From Gilliamella sp. WF3-4 (GTDB taxonomy: Bacteria > Pseudomonadota > Gammaproteobacteria > Enterobacterales > Orbaceae): a DNA stretch of 64,000 nucleotides. The translations under genes and the position numbers were made by a program. Below the pieces are notes generated by a model. It was not told the origin of the DNA and searched no databases. It saw only the letters and a list, made by a program, of their open reading frames with translations. This document shows positions 37,154 through 45,809 of this stretch, one piece after another (position 1 is the first letter of the stretch; each line of letters begins with the position of its first letter). The stretch lies in NCBI RefSeq assembly GCF_001690275.1, contig NZ_LZGW01000001.1:62001-126000 (forward strand), written 5' to 3'.

Positions 37154-39185
37154 AAAGTTGCTCCCACTCTTGCAGTTGCGCGGGCGTCATCGGCTGCGAA
37201 TTATAGATTGATACTGATTGAATAGCCTTACTATTATCAATATTTTGTGATTTACTGTTCTGAATCTCTTTTGATAATCCACCATGATCGATATCACGTA
37301 CAAGGGTGCTTGTAATCGGCGATTTTGCAGTGCTAACAGGGGATTGCTCCGGTGCGTCGATTTTTTCGTATTCAAGCAGCTCAATGTTAACGCCCGGGAT
37401 ATAATTTAAGCCATCGATAATTGTATTAATAACAGCTATTCCCATGTTTTTTACTGTTTTCCATGTGTTAGTAAACATCTTTACTAGCGATTCACCAATT
37501 TTTGAAAATGAGTCAATAAATGAAAAATCGGTAAAAAATGCAATAAAGTTACCCCAGCCATCGTTCAAACTATCGATAGTTGATAAAAATATATCGCCGA
37601 TAAGCTCAAAAACACCGCAAACAACATCGGATAATAAATTGAATGCATCGATCCAGATTTGTATAAATAACGAATTTTTTATACACTCCCAAACCGTTGA
37701 TATTGCCGAGACAATAATATCTTTTAGCCAAACAAACAGAGATACCCAGACCCCGATCCCGAATTTAACGACTTTCCAAAGCAGCAAAAACACTTTACCG
37801 ATAAATCTCAACGACCCGGCGATCATCTTAAACACCCATGTTTCACTAAACGCTGCCCATAATAATTTTACTTTTTCAATTACCCAGTCAATTGCATTAC
37901 CGATTTGTTTACGAAATACCCAACAAACAGCAATCACGGCCGCAATACCGATAATAATTAGTGTAATAGGGGACAGCAGTAACGATATAACACCCGAAAT
38001 AATTGCAAACACAGCAGCAATACCCGCCAAGCTTATAAGCGCGACGGTGACTATGCCTATCCATTTTGCGATATTTGGAAACATTTCCAGCCACTTAGCA
38101 AATTTACCGATAATGCCGCCAACGGCTTTCATGATTGGCTCAAACACAGGCAACAACGCTCGCCCGATTGACTCTTTGATATTCATAAACTGGGCATTAA
38201 TACGCTCTAATGGCTTGACGTTACCCTGTGCCATTTTTTGCATTAATTTAAAATTCTGCCCCTTGCCAATTTCTTTAACGTGTTGATTTAACTCGTCGGA
38301 GTTATTCGCCAATGTTTTTACAATATCAGCACCAGCACCAAAGGCTTTATCTAATAATTCTTGGGCTTTAATGTTCTTTGATAAATCTTTTCCAAATTTA
38401 CCCTGAATTTTTGCAATAATTTCAGGCATTGATAGCATTTTGCCGTTCGCATCAGCAAACGAAAGCCCCAATTCTTTGCCGGCCTTGCCTAGATTTTTGT
38501 AAAGCGCGGCATATGAGCCAGCAGCGCCCGCGCCAAGGCTTTTGCTGGCCATTCCCAAGACCACACTCTGCTCAGCCATACTAACTCCGTTATTAGCGGC
38601 TGTCCCCTTAGTTTTTTGCATCATGCTTTGCAGTTGCTGAGTTGAGACGTTAAAATTATTTTTAGCGTATGCAGCTATACCAGCAGCGTGCCGTGCAAAA
38701 TTTAACTGGCCAATTTTATTAACTGTTCCCTTATAGCTGGCTGCCATTTGCTCAATGTACGCCGTTGATGTGTCCACGCTTTCGCCTGTAGCTGTTGATA
38801 ACATATTCATCGCAGCAACAGCTTGAGGTACGTCTGCATCACTAATACCCGATAATGCGCCTTTGATTGATGATGCTGAATTGACGAAATCAATAGCACT
38901 AGTGCCGTATTCCGCACTAAATTTTTTGGCTGCTGTGCGCAGCTCATTAATTGACGAAACACCGCCAATACTTGCATTTTTTAATGCCCGATCCATTTCT
39001 TCAGCCGGAGATAACAACCCGGTAATTGATTTGGCAACGGCAAAGAGGGCAATGCCGCCACCACCAATTTTTTTTAATGAGCCAGCAGCAGTTGCGTTAA
39101 ACGCTTTGATTTGAGATTGAACCTTTTTAAGCGGTTTTGTTACTCTGTCTGTCAATTTAATTACAAAATCTAATGATGATGACAT
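37143..39185 (-). CDS. Tail tape measure protein
   Basis: 680 aa. Sets tail length. N-terminal TP901-type region (FVIKLTDRVTKPLKKVQSQI; ATGESVDTSTAYIEQMAASYKGTVNKIGQL), central hydrophobic segments about residues 370-420 and 460-500, polar C-terminus. Its ATG overlaps the stop of the frameshifted chaperone product (TAATG at 39183-39187), as expected for chaperone/tape measure pairs. Confidence 0.93.
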   Translation of the reverse strand: MSSSLDFVIKLTDRVTKPLKKVQSQIKAFNATAAGSLKKIGGGGIALFAVAKSITGLLSPAEEMDRALKNASIGGVSSINELRTAAKKFSAEYGTSAIDFVNSASSIKGALSGISDADVPQAVAAMNMLSTATGESVDTSTAYIEQMAASYKGTVNKIGQLNFARHAAGIAAYAKNNFNVSTQQLQSMMQKTKGTAANNGVSMAEQSVVLGMASKSLGAGAAGSYAALYKNLGKAGKELGLSFADANGKMLSMPEIIAKIQGKFGKDLSKNIKAQELLDKAFGAGADIVKTLANNSDELNQHVKEIGKGQNFKLMQKMAQGNVKPLERINAQFMNIKESIGRALLPVFEPIMKAVGGIIGKFAKWLEMFPNIAKWIGIVTVALISLAGIAAVFAIISGVISLLLSPITLIIIGIAAVIAVCWVFRKQIGNAIDWVIEKVKLLWAAFSETWVFKMIAGSLRFIGKVFLLLWKVVKFGIGVWVSLFVWLKDIIVSAISTVWECIKNSLFIQIWIDAFNLLSDVVCGVFELIGDIFLSTIDSLNDGWGNFIAFFTDFSFIDSFSKIGESLVKMFTNTWKTVKNMGIAVINTIIDGLNYIPGVNIELLEYEKIDAPEQSPVSTAKSPITSTLVRDIDHGGLSKEIQNSKSQNIDNSKAIQSVSIYNSQPMTPAQLQEWEQLYAG

Positions 39186-39633
39186 TATTTAACACCTTTA
39201 AACGCCTTGCCTATGCCATTTGCTACTGCTGCCGCCAATACTTCCGCTAAATGATTATCTAGCCACGCCGCCCGGGCGAGGTTTTCGCTACTATCATCCT
39301 CACTTGGTAAATAGTAGCGGCGTAAGATTAAAAGCTGTTCAAGTGAATTTTTTTCAATCTTACTTACTCGCCGATTTAGTTTTTTATTTCGATTTCGAGA
39401 TCAGGCGCAAACTGTTTGATAATTTTTTCAACAATTTGTAACGCTGCGCCAACATGTGTATCCAAAATTTCATTCAACTTCTCTTTATCATCAGCTAAAA
39501 CCGTACGACGTAAAAAATTGGTTGCTGGTGCAATTTTGTCGTTCATCGTGATATCGTTGATATACGTGTTATAAGCCAGCTTTGTTGGCTCAAAAGTAAT
39601 ATCTGTGCCATTAATTGTTAACGTGATTTTCAT
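39185..39633 (-). CDS. Tail assembly chaperone, -1 frameshift long form (149 aa)
   Basis: Slipping back one base at 39379-39385 (A AAA AAC on the minus strand) bypasses the TAA and continues for 64 codons: LNRRVSKIEKNSLEQLLILR, then RYYLPSEDDSSENLARAAWL, then DNHLAEVLAAAVANGIGKAF and KGVK, stopping at 39185-39187. The extension has ordinary codon use and a helical composition, ends exactly where the tape measure starts, and fills a gap otherwise empty on this strand. The lambda G/GT and P2 E/E' pairs work the same way. Confidence 0.85.
39376..39633 (-). CDS. Tail assembly chaperone, short form (DUF2765/GpE-like)
   Basis: 85 aa: MKITLTINGTDITFEPTKLA at the N-terminus, ending EIEIKN. Matches the HP1/K139 tail assembly chaperone group, directly upstream of the tape measure gene. 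The last codons are ATA AAA AAC TAA, containing the slippery heptamer A AAA AAC in the correct frame. Confidence 0.88.
   Translation of the reverse strand: MKITLTINGTDITFEPTKLAYNTYINDITMNDKIAPATNFLRRTVLADDKEKLNEILDTHVGAALQIVEKIIKQFAPDLEIEIKN
39379..39385 (-). promoter_or_regulatory. -1 ribosomal frameshift site A AAA AAC
   Basis: In zero frame the site reads ATA AAA AAC TAA, fitting X XXY YYZ. The stop directly after the heptamer may itself promote pausing. No strong downstream hairpin was worked out. Confidence 0.82.
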
Positions 39634-39910
39634 GTTGTACCTCTTTTATTGTTTCTATTAATGTGTTATGTCGTAGCGCGCAATCAATATAGATACTGCG
39701 CCATTCAATTAATGCGTTTTGTATTGCCAGCGCTGAATTATTAGCAATTTTCGGCAATATTTCTGTGCATTTAGTTAATGTGTTTTGTTGATAAAATTTG
39801 CTCGTAATCTGCTGTTTGTCTGTTGAACAGCTCGACAAAATCACGACTAATGCAATCGCTATTAGCAACATTGCTAGCCAGCGGCGCTTTCTTGTTATTT
39901 TGTCGTTCAT
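39611..39910 (-). CDS. Rz1-like o-spanin lipoprotein
   Basis: 99 aa with a lipobox (LSSC, Cys 28) after a basic, hydrophobic signal. Its start lies within the Rz-like gene in another frame, the classical Rz/Rz1 nesting. Outer-membrane partner in spanin-mediated membrane fusion at lysis. Its end overlaps the chaperone gene by 23 nt. Confidence 0.8.
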   Translation of the reverse strand: MNDKITRKRRWLAMLLIAIALVVILSSCSTDKQQITSKFYQQNTLTKCTEILPKIANNSALAIQNALIEWRSIYIDCALRHNTLIETIKEVQHENHVNN

Positions 39911-40109
39911 ACGTTTTTACCTGTTGTAATTTAATTTCTAGCTCTTGCGATTTATTGTTAATAACTGATTGTTGTTGCTGTGTTTCAAAATTTAGTTTGT
40001 TTATTTGTTTTAGTGATTTGCTATCATGTTGTAATGATGAAAAATAAATACCGAAACAAAAAATCAACAACACCAGTAACGCAATAATCGCAAGTTTGTA
40101 TTTACTCAT
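39771..40109 (-). CDS. Rz-like i-spanin
   Basis: 112 aa, N-terminal membrane anchor (LAIIALLVLLIFCFGIYF) and a periplasmic coiled-coil (about residues 30-72, rich in Gln, Lys and Glu). Starts 8 nt inside the endolysin end. Inner-membrane half of the spanin complex. Confidence 0.8.
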   Translation of the reverse strand: MSKYKLAIIALLVLLIFCFGIYFSSLQHDSKSLKQINKLNFETQQQQSVINNKSQELEIKLQQVKTYERQNNKKAPLASNVANSDCISRDFVELFNRQTADYEQILSTKHIN

Positions 40110-40461
40110 TCGATCCCCATCGAGCTTTTACTGCTCTAACATCAACATGGGTAAATGTGCGATATCGACCGATCCCGAAATTTTCCAGACATTTTGCATC
40201 TAAATAGTCAGCAACAGCGGACGGCGGAACGTTTTTTACTCTGATATCAGCAGCGTTACCGAGTACGTGCTGGCTACTGGTTTTGCCACCCACGGCTTGA
40301 TTATGTTTTTTGCAGCGACATGCGCTATTAACAAAAACAGGAGCATTAAAATGAGCGCGAATATCTTCCAATACATCAATTAAAAGCGGGTTAACATCAT
40401 CAAAGCCGCAACCGCATTTGCATGCAAATTCTGAGCGTTTAAAGTGTGTTGATAAATTCAT
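40102..40461 (-). CDS. Endolysin, peptidase M15A family
   Basis: 119 aa. Zinc peptidase that cuts peptidoglycan cross-links. Motif SSQHVLGNAADIR (His and Asp ligands, about residues 62-74) and THVDVR near 105 (Glu/His site). N-terminal FACKCGCGF and CRCKK Cys pairs are typical of the group. Follows the holin directly. Replaces the GpK glycosidase of P2. Confidence 0.9.
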   Translation of the reverse strand: MNLSTHFKRSEFACKCGCGFDDVNPLLIDVLEDIRAHFNAPVFVNSACRCKKHNQAVGGKTSSQHVLGNAADIRVKNVPPSAVADYLDAKCLENFGIGRYRTFTHVDVRAVKARWGSNE

Positions 40462-40748
40462 TAATTTTTCCCTTTTTGTTTTTTATCAATGTAAGTAATA
40501 ACAACCCATTCAATCAGTGAGTGCCCAAGAATACCGAGCAACGCCGCCGCGCCAACGACAACCAGCTGAGGTGCGTTTGGGTGAGGAATCATTATTAAAC
40601 CGGAAATAAGAGACGAACCAGTACCTAGCAACGCTCGCCCAATAACTTTTCTCCAAGTGATCGCTTCGTCACCTGCGAGCAGCTTAGCTACACCGAGCAT
40701 AAAGCCTACAAGCCCGATTTTTACTAATAATGATTCTTCATTAGTCAT
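40461..40748 (-). CDS. Holin (HP1 type)
   Basis: 95 aa with two to three membrane segments (LVKIGLVGFMLGVAKLL, ALLGTGSSLISGLIMI, LVVVGAAALLGILGHSL) and a basic C-terminus. Makes the inner-membrane lesion that releases the endolysin. First gene of the lysis cassette, right after the tail tube gene. Confidence 0.85.
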   Translation of the reverse strand: MTNEESLLVKIGLVGFMLGVAKLLAGDEAITWRKVIGRALLGTGSSLISGLIMIPHPNAPQLVVVGAAALLGILGHSLIEWVVITYIDKKQKGKN

Positions 40749-40760
40749 TGTTATAACCCA

Positions 40761-41219
40761 TTAATAATTTAATAAATTGCGTGTATCAGTTGCGGACAAA
40801 TACGGCACGCCGTTAATGCTGACAAAGTCCGGTGATGTGACAATGTAATCGATAGTGTGAGTTGTCTCGTCGTCACTGGATTTATCTGCATTAAGTAGAT
40901 CTGATATTTTTAATCTACATCCGAATGCTTCTATTTTTTGACTTTCGTCGCCCGTATCTGCATAAAACATCAAATCAAAGTCTGGCAGATTGCGAAATGA
41001 GCCGGCACTGCGAGCAAGATCAATTAATTTGTTAAAATATTTGCTCGAAAAAGTTAGCGCGCCTTCGGCTGTTACTGAACCCGCGACGTATCCATCTGGT
41101 ACGCCGTTGGTCGATGCCGCCGCGCTATTATCAGTAATCGATAGCGTCGCAGTTTTGACCTGAACTAATTCACCACCAATATTGACATCGAATGATTTAC
41201 CTGTAATTCTTGAACCCAT
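40761..41219 (-). CDS. Tail tube protein (DUF2597, FII-like)
   Basis: 152 aa. Starts MGSRITGKSFDVNIGGELVQ and has the TASVTDNSAAASTNGVPDGYV-like stretch characteristic of DUF2597 proteins (HP1/K139 tube). Directly after the sheath gene. Confidence 0.87.
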   Translation of the reverse strand: MGSRITGKSFDVNIGGELVQVKTATLSITDNSAAASTNGVPDGYVAGSVTAEGALTFSSKYFNKLIDLARSAGSFRNLPDFDLMFYADTGDESQKIEAFGCRLKISDLLNADKSSDDETTHTIDYIVTSPDFVSINGVPYLSATDTRNLLNY

Positions 41220-41237
41220 TTGTTAGTTACTCCTAAA

Positions 41238-42350
41238 TTATTGATCTAGTGACGCATCGAGCATCAAGCTAATAGTGATCTGCATTGGAATATCACGCGT
41301 ACGCACAACTGCGTAAATGTCAACAGTTTTTGGCGTTTTCCACGTGATCACAATGTCACCATCCCGCGGCTTTTTAACCTCGCCCGGGAATTCGATACCA
41401 TTAATTTGCGAGGTGATCGACATTTCTCGTAGCGGTTTTGCAAAATATTGCTGATGCACGGCTATCGAATTAGCAGAACTATTGAATGATGCGTCGGCAA
41501 TTTTAGCGATTGCTAATAATCGAATCTTTCGAGCCACTTTATCGATAACGCGTACTGTTTCGGCCGATTGATAATCGCCACCCTCGACGTCTAATGTGCG
41601 ATCGTCCGCCCAGTAAATGCCGTCGTAATCGGGATACCACATCGGGACGCTGTAGCGATTTGCATTCAGCGCCTGTAATGTTGCCAGCGGCAATTCAACA
41701 CCGGCAGAATCAAACGGCAATTCATCACAACCGAGGTTACTCACTGCACCCGTTTTAACGCGTGCTAGCGCATCAGCAATGGTTACCGATCGGTTACATG
41801 AGCGACCAGCATTAACAAAAGGCTCGTTACCCCAGATCATCGGGACCAACGTAATTGCATATTCAGCAATACCGTTTTGTAGTGTTGCTAACCGCGATTC
41901 ATATTTTGCCCATGTCTCGTTAGCTTGTAGTCCCTCAATACCCAAAATAAACCGAACCCAACGGCCATACTTTGAAATTAAATTCTTTCGCAACGTAATA
42001 GCTTTATTAATTTCAGCTTTAGTATTGATATTTTCAGCATAAACAACCGCTTCAAACGATCCGATTTTCTGAGCTTGCATTACAGCATCAGTCCAATCTT
42101 GCCCATCATTTAAGATGGCAACACTGGCAAACCAATCTTGACCGGCATTTTCTAATGCGGCTAACACGCCTTTTTTTAGCGCACTGTCATCATTGCCCAA
42201 CACGCCGTTAAAATCGGTTTGAGCGTTGACTGAAATAATTTGCCCTTTGTTTTTATTTGCATTGCCGATAAATAAAAATCGTCGCTCGACTTCGTCGGTC
42301 TCGCCCTGTAGTAAATTTAATTGATTAATTGTAATCGTTGGCCATGTCAT
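41238..42350 (-). CDS. Tail sheath protein (DUF2586, FI-like)
   Basis: 370 aa. DUF2586 pattern: TITINQLNLLQGETDEVERRFLFIG, WFASVAILNDGQDW, VPMIWGNEPFV and WYPDYDGIYWADDRTLDVEGGDY. Contractile sheath subunit. Overlaps gpS by 4 nt. Confidence 0.9.
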   Translation of the reverse strand: MTWPTITINQLNLLQGETDEVERRFLFIGNANKNKGQIISVNAQTDFNGVLGNDDSALKKGVLAALENAGQDWFASVAILNDGQDWTDAVMQAQKIGSFEAVVYAENINTKAEINKAITLRKNLISKYGRWVRFILGIEGLQANETWAKYESRLATLQNGIAEYAITLVPMIWGNEPFVNAGRSCNRSVTIADALARVKTGAVSNLGCDELPFDSAGVELPLATLQALNANRYSVPMWYPDYDGIYWADDRTLDVEGGDYQSAETVRVIDKVARKIRLLAIAKIADASFNSSANSIAVHQQYFAKPLREMSITSQINGIEFPGEVKKPRDGDIVITWKTPKTVDIYAVVRTRDIPMQITISLMLDASLDQ

Positions 42351-43039
42351 GAATTTGCCCCTTGTCTGCCACCAAAATTTATATTTTTTAATTCGCGTTT
42401 TAGTGATTTGTTAAAATCAGCATCACTAATACCCAAAAACTCACGATCAGGGATTTTGATATCCCAACTATTTTTTTCCGGCATTTCCATCATGTGCCGA
42501 ATCGTTACCCCGGCCTGCGATTCGCTTAAATTTGCTTGCAACCACTTAACAGATGAACGAATAATTTTTTTATTCTTTGAGTGTGTATGCCCGAGCTTTC
42601 GTAATCGTCGAATTTGTCGCGCTGTAATAGAACCCTTTTCTTTATTATGTGTTTGATTCTCAAACATGCTTTTATTTTGTGTTACTTTTAGCCCATCTTG
42701 CTGCATTTTGGCCACAACGCCGGCAGAAATGCTTTTTGTTGCTGTACTCTTGTACTGACCAACAAAAAACGCAGCAGCATAATTATCGGTTGCTTTTATT
42801 TTGATGTTTTTTGTTATTTTGCTTAACATCTTCGCCTTGCGTTTACTATGCCGTTTACTGTATTTGGTGCCGTCCGGCGTTTTTTGCCGCTTAATATTCC
42901 GTTCCGTTGCTGCTAATACGCCATTTTTCATAATTCGATATAACAATCGACGGCGCTTTTCTGGCGTTAAATTCATGCGCTTAATTTCAGCTTGTAAAGG
43001 CCGTAATTGGGCCTGATTTAATTCGCCTTTAATTCGCAT
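42347..43039 (-). CDS. Tail completion protein GpS (virion morphogenesis)
   Basis: 230 aa, strongly basic. GpS-family features: PDGTKYSKRHSKRKAKMLSKI, and LGISDADFNKSLKRELKN at the end. Joins tail to head. Overlaps gpR by 11 nt. Confidence 0.85.
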   Translation of the reverse strand: MRIKGELNQAQLRPLQAEIKRMNLTPEKRRRLLYRIMKNGVLAATERNIKRQKTPDGTKYSKRHSKRKAKMLSKITKNIKIKATDNYAAAFFVGQYKSTATKSISAGVVAKMQQDGLKVTQNKSMFENQTHNKEKGSITARQIRRLRKLGHTHSKNKKIIRSSVKWLQANLSESQAGVTIRHMMEMPEKNSWDIKIPDREFLGISDADFNKSLKRELKNINFGGRQGANS

Positions 43040-43505
43040 TAATATTCACCTGCTCAGGATGTGCCCAAACGCTAGCAGCACCCAATTTATAACGCTTGTC
43101 CTTATACGGTATTGATCCGTTCTCATCCTCGATTAAAGTGATATCTTCTGACAACGGTACCGCAATCATTAAGTATGCTGTTTGCTCGTCATTTTCTGAT
43201 ACGTCAATATCAGGGTTAACATTATCGAACTGCGCATCGTCACGGTTCTTGCTTTCAAGCCAGCACATCACTAAGGCAAAAACCAAACACGGGTCGTAAA
43301 CACGGTACGGAAATTCGTCAAATGTGATTACTGCGTCGTACTTCAGTTTTGCGCATAAAAGTTGCTCAGTCGGCTGTTTTGTTACTAATTTAAACACTCG
43401 ATCTATTTCTAAGTTGTCCATGAATGAGCTGAATTTTTGACCACGATAAACCGCAGGCGGTAAATTGGTTTTTAGGAACTCGGTTAATTCAGTAATCAAA
43501 CTCAT
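43029..43505 (-). CDS. Tail completion protein GpR
   Basis: 158 aa from ATG 43505, which overlaps the gpL stop as ATGA; the frame opens at 43523. P2 GpR pattern: LTEFLKTNLPPAV near the start, then DEFPYRVYDPCLVFALVMCWLE and NPDIDVSENDEQTAYLMIAVPLSEDITL. Confidence 0.82.
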   Translation of the reverse strand: MSLITELTEFLKTNLPPAVYRGQKFSSFMDNLEIDRVFKLVTKQPTEQLLCAKLKYDAVITFDEFPYRVYDPCLVFALVMCWLESKNRDDAQFDNVNPDIDVSENDEQTAYLMIAVPLSEDITLIEDENGSIPYKDKRYKLGAASVWAHPEQVNINAN

Positions 43506-43954
43506 ATCAATGCAACTCCACAACGGCGCAACCCCAAAATCTTCCGAACTTCGCGTGAGCTTTCAGCTAATAACGCGGAGCGCATGGCGGTTTGGTTTTC
43601 GTCGATTTTGTTATCACGACTAGCAATACTGACAAACTCACCGATCAAATCCGCCTTAGCTCGTGCAAAAACGGCTTTTTTATAAATAATCACTGTTGAT
43701 GACACACCATCAACGCTGACTACTCCGCAATTTTTAGCGCTTGTAATACCGTTTGCCATTTGTTTATTTTTGTACTGTTCTAACGTTAAATTAATTTCAA
43801 CAACTGCCGAAACAATCGCATCACGTAATAAACGATCATTAATGTTTGGCGACATAGCTCTTTCAATTTGAAATTCAGATAAATCTAAATCAGGCCAAAA
43901 ACCATCATTGCTAATAACGATTGCTGATTGATTAAAATCTTGTCCACTAAACAT
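43502..43954 (-). CDS. Head completion protein GpL
   Basis: 150 aa. GpL features: a segment near the start, WPDLDLSEFQIERAMSPNIND, and helical remainder with ASRDNKIDENQTAMRSALLAESSREVRKILG. Caps the portal end of the head before tail joining. Confidence 0.85.
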   Translation of the reverse strand: MFSGQDFNQSAIVISNDGFWPDLDLSEFQIERAMSPNINDRLLRDAIVSAVVEINLTLEQYKNKQMANGITSAKNCGVVSVDGVSSTVIIYKKAVFARAKADLIGEFVSIASRDNKIDENQTAMRSALLAESSREVRKILGLRRCGVALI

Positions 43955-43970
43955 AAAATACCTTTAAAAG

Positions 43971-44030
43971 CGCCCGTGCGCAGGTTTTGAATTTTGGCAA
44001 ATGCTAAATTCGCATCTGCTGGGCGCTGGG
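43971..44030 (-). promoter_or_regulatory. Long stem-loop between gpM and gpL
   Basis: AGCGCCC at one end pairs with GGGCGCT at the other, with partial inner pairing. The 91-nt spacer between gpM and gpL is one of the few gaps of the late operon. May be an attenuator or RNase site. Confidence 0.5.
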
Positions 44031-44045
44031 GTTGTGTGTAGTCTG

Positions 44046-44750
44046 TTATTTATTTAATGCGTTAATTCGTTGCTCAATATTGCCAAGCATGGTTTTAACG
44101 CCTACTTTGGCATAAATATTTTGCGCCTGAGTTAATAACTCTTTTGCCTGATTTAACACTTCGATATTATCGGTTGCTGTGGCTTTTGGTGCGCCGTTTT
44201 CATCACGCAATAGATATAAACCGGCGAACTTGTACCATTCCGCTTTATCTGATTCATATAATCGCCATTTGTTTTTAACAAGCTCAAACACCCAGCTAAA
44301 ATACGGCTCGATTGAATGACCATTAGCGGCAGTGGTTTCGATCCATTCGAACATAGCCCTAGCAACAAAACCGGATAATTTCATACTCCACGACTTTGGC
44401 GTATCTTGGTTTTGCTCTATCGCAATTTCTGCCCAGTCTAGCCCCTGATCGAACTGCTGAGTATCAAACAGCCAAACAATACACCAAACAAAAATTGGGT
44501 TAGGGTAGACTTTACCCTCCTGTAAATATCGCTCAACTTTTGGCATCCATTTGGGTAACACAACGTTTAATTTGTATTCGTTACGCTCTGCCATGTCATT
44601 ACCGAAATTACGTAAGTATTCGATATCACGTTCTAGCTCAGCATTAACAATATGCAAGCTATCTTTTGAATCAACTAGCACCGCTTTTTCTTGGCTGATT
44701 TGTGCCACTTTTTCCCGGTGCTGTTGAAACGGTGATAAAACAACTGTCAT
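44046..44750 (-). CDS. Terminase small/endonuclease subunit GpM
   Basis: 234 aa. Begins TVVLSPFQQHREKVAQ, as P2 GpM-type proteins do; WMPKVERYLQEGKVYPNPIFVWCIVWLFD in the middle. Cuts cos DNA together with the large subunit at 46855. Confidence 0.9.
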   Translation of the reverse strand: MTVVLSPFQQHREKVAQISQEKAVLVDSKDSLHIVNAELERDIEYLRNFGNDMAERNEYKLNVVLPKWMPKVERYLQEGKVYPNPIFVWCIVWLFDTQQFDQGLDWAEIAIEQNQDTPKSWSMKLSGFVARAMFEWIETTAANGHSIEPYFSWVFELVKNKWRLYESDKAEWYKFAGLYLLRDENGAPKATATDNIEVLNQAKELLTQAQNIYAKVGVKTMLGNIEQRINALNK

Positions 44751-44768
44751 AAATTTACCTTTTATTGA

Positions 44769-44790
44769 GCTGCCAGTAATAACTGGCAGC
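44769..44790 (-). terminator. Perfect hairpin between capsid and terminase-small genes
   Basis: GCTGCCAGT/ACTGGCAGC, 9-bp stem with a 4-nt loop, 11 nt past the capsid stop. Followed by TCAATAAAAGG, no T-run. Likely a partial terminator or mRNA 3'-stabiliser that keeps capsid expression above the distal genes. Confidence 0.65.
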
Positions 44791-44800
44791 AGGACTAAAC

Positions 44801-45790
44801 TTAAACAAATGAGATCGCACTTTCATCAATTGACACGTATAATTCAGGCACTTCTAAAGCGTAACCCTCGTTGCGCCAGTACTTGTTTTCGAACTGCTTG
44901 CGATCTTGTACATCTTCAACAGCACGTCGACGTGAACCTTTTTGCGTGTAGATATGTAAGTTTTTAAGCGTAGTAGCTACAATTCGCTTACCGGGCATAA
45001 ACGGCGGTACAAACGCTTTTTTACCTGCGATAATCGTATCAAGCTGAGCTGCGGCAAGGTTCTCGGTTGGTGTATCCGCTTTGCTGTATAATCTAAATTG
45101 TTCACGAGCCAGTAAATCACTACCAACTAAAATCACGATATCCGGATCGTTACGACACTCAACTGGCAGATGATTAACAAGATCAGAAGCCATAGCGTCT
45201 AATGTTTCGTAACTACCGCCCGGACCTAGAGTAACTGGAGTCGTTAATACTTGAGAACCGCCATTCCATTCTTTAGCAATTTGATGCCAGCCTTTATTCA
45301 CATCCTCGCCATTTGGATTCACGACTGGATCAGATGTTGGCGCAACACTAGTACCATTAAAACCAATTCTTAACATATCTAGTGCAAACTGTTTATCAAT
45401 AAACGATTGCATCAAGCGGAAAAATTCACCCTCATCGCCAGAATTAGCCCAAACGCTTAACGTTGCCCAGTCCAAAGCAGCACAAGAATCCGTTTCGCTT
45501 AATGCGTATTTGTTGCCCGTAACGCCTAATTTACGAATAAATCGACCGCCAGCGGTGCGACCCGTTAATAATTGAGATGTTCCCGTTACAACAACTTGCC
45601 CCGCCAGCTGATCGACATCAAAACAAGTAATCATCTGTAAAAATTCGGTGCTGTGTAAAATTGCTTCACGTAGCCGTGTGTCCATAGGATCAGATAGTGA
45701 AAACTGCCGAGTAACATCCGAAACGCCAGCTTGCTGTGCTAACGCCGTGCAATATTTTTGTATTAAATTTTCAGCCTTTTTATTTAACAT
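44801..45790 (-). CDS. Major capsid protein GpN
   Basis: 329 aa, P2-family HK97-fold capsid. Features: LREAILHSTEFLQMITCFDVDQLAGQVV, LDWATLSVWAN, MLRIGFNGTSVAPTSDPVVNPNGEDVNKGW and LPVECRNDPDIVILVGSDLLAREQF. Follows the scaffold gene by 19 nt. Confidence 0.95.
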   Translation of the reverse strand: MLNKKAENLIQKYCTALAQQAGVSDVTRQFSLSDPMDTRLREAILHSTEFLQMITCFDVDQLAGQVVVTGTSQLLTGRTAGGRFIRKLGVTGNKYALSETDSCAALDWATLSVWANSGDEGEFFRLMQSFIDKQFALDMLRIGFNGTSVAPTSDPVVNPNGEDVNKGWHQIAKEWNGGSQVLTTPVTLGPGGSYETLDAMASDLVNHLPVECRNDPDIVILVGSDLLAREQFRLYSKADTPTENLAAAQLDTIIAGKKAFVPPFMPGKRIVATTLKNLHIYTQKGSRRRAVEDVQDRKQFENKYWRNEGYALEVPELYVSIDESAISFV

Positions 45791-45809
45791 TTATTTATCC
45801 CGTTCTTAA

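Noticed and set aside
37444-38286. 280-codon frame antisense to the tape measure gene
   Set aside because: Shadow of the tape measure coding sequence; no SD, and the real gene explains the region fully.
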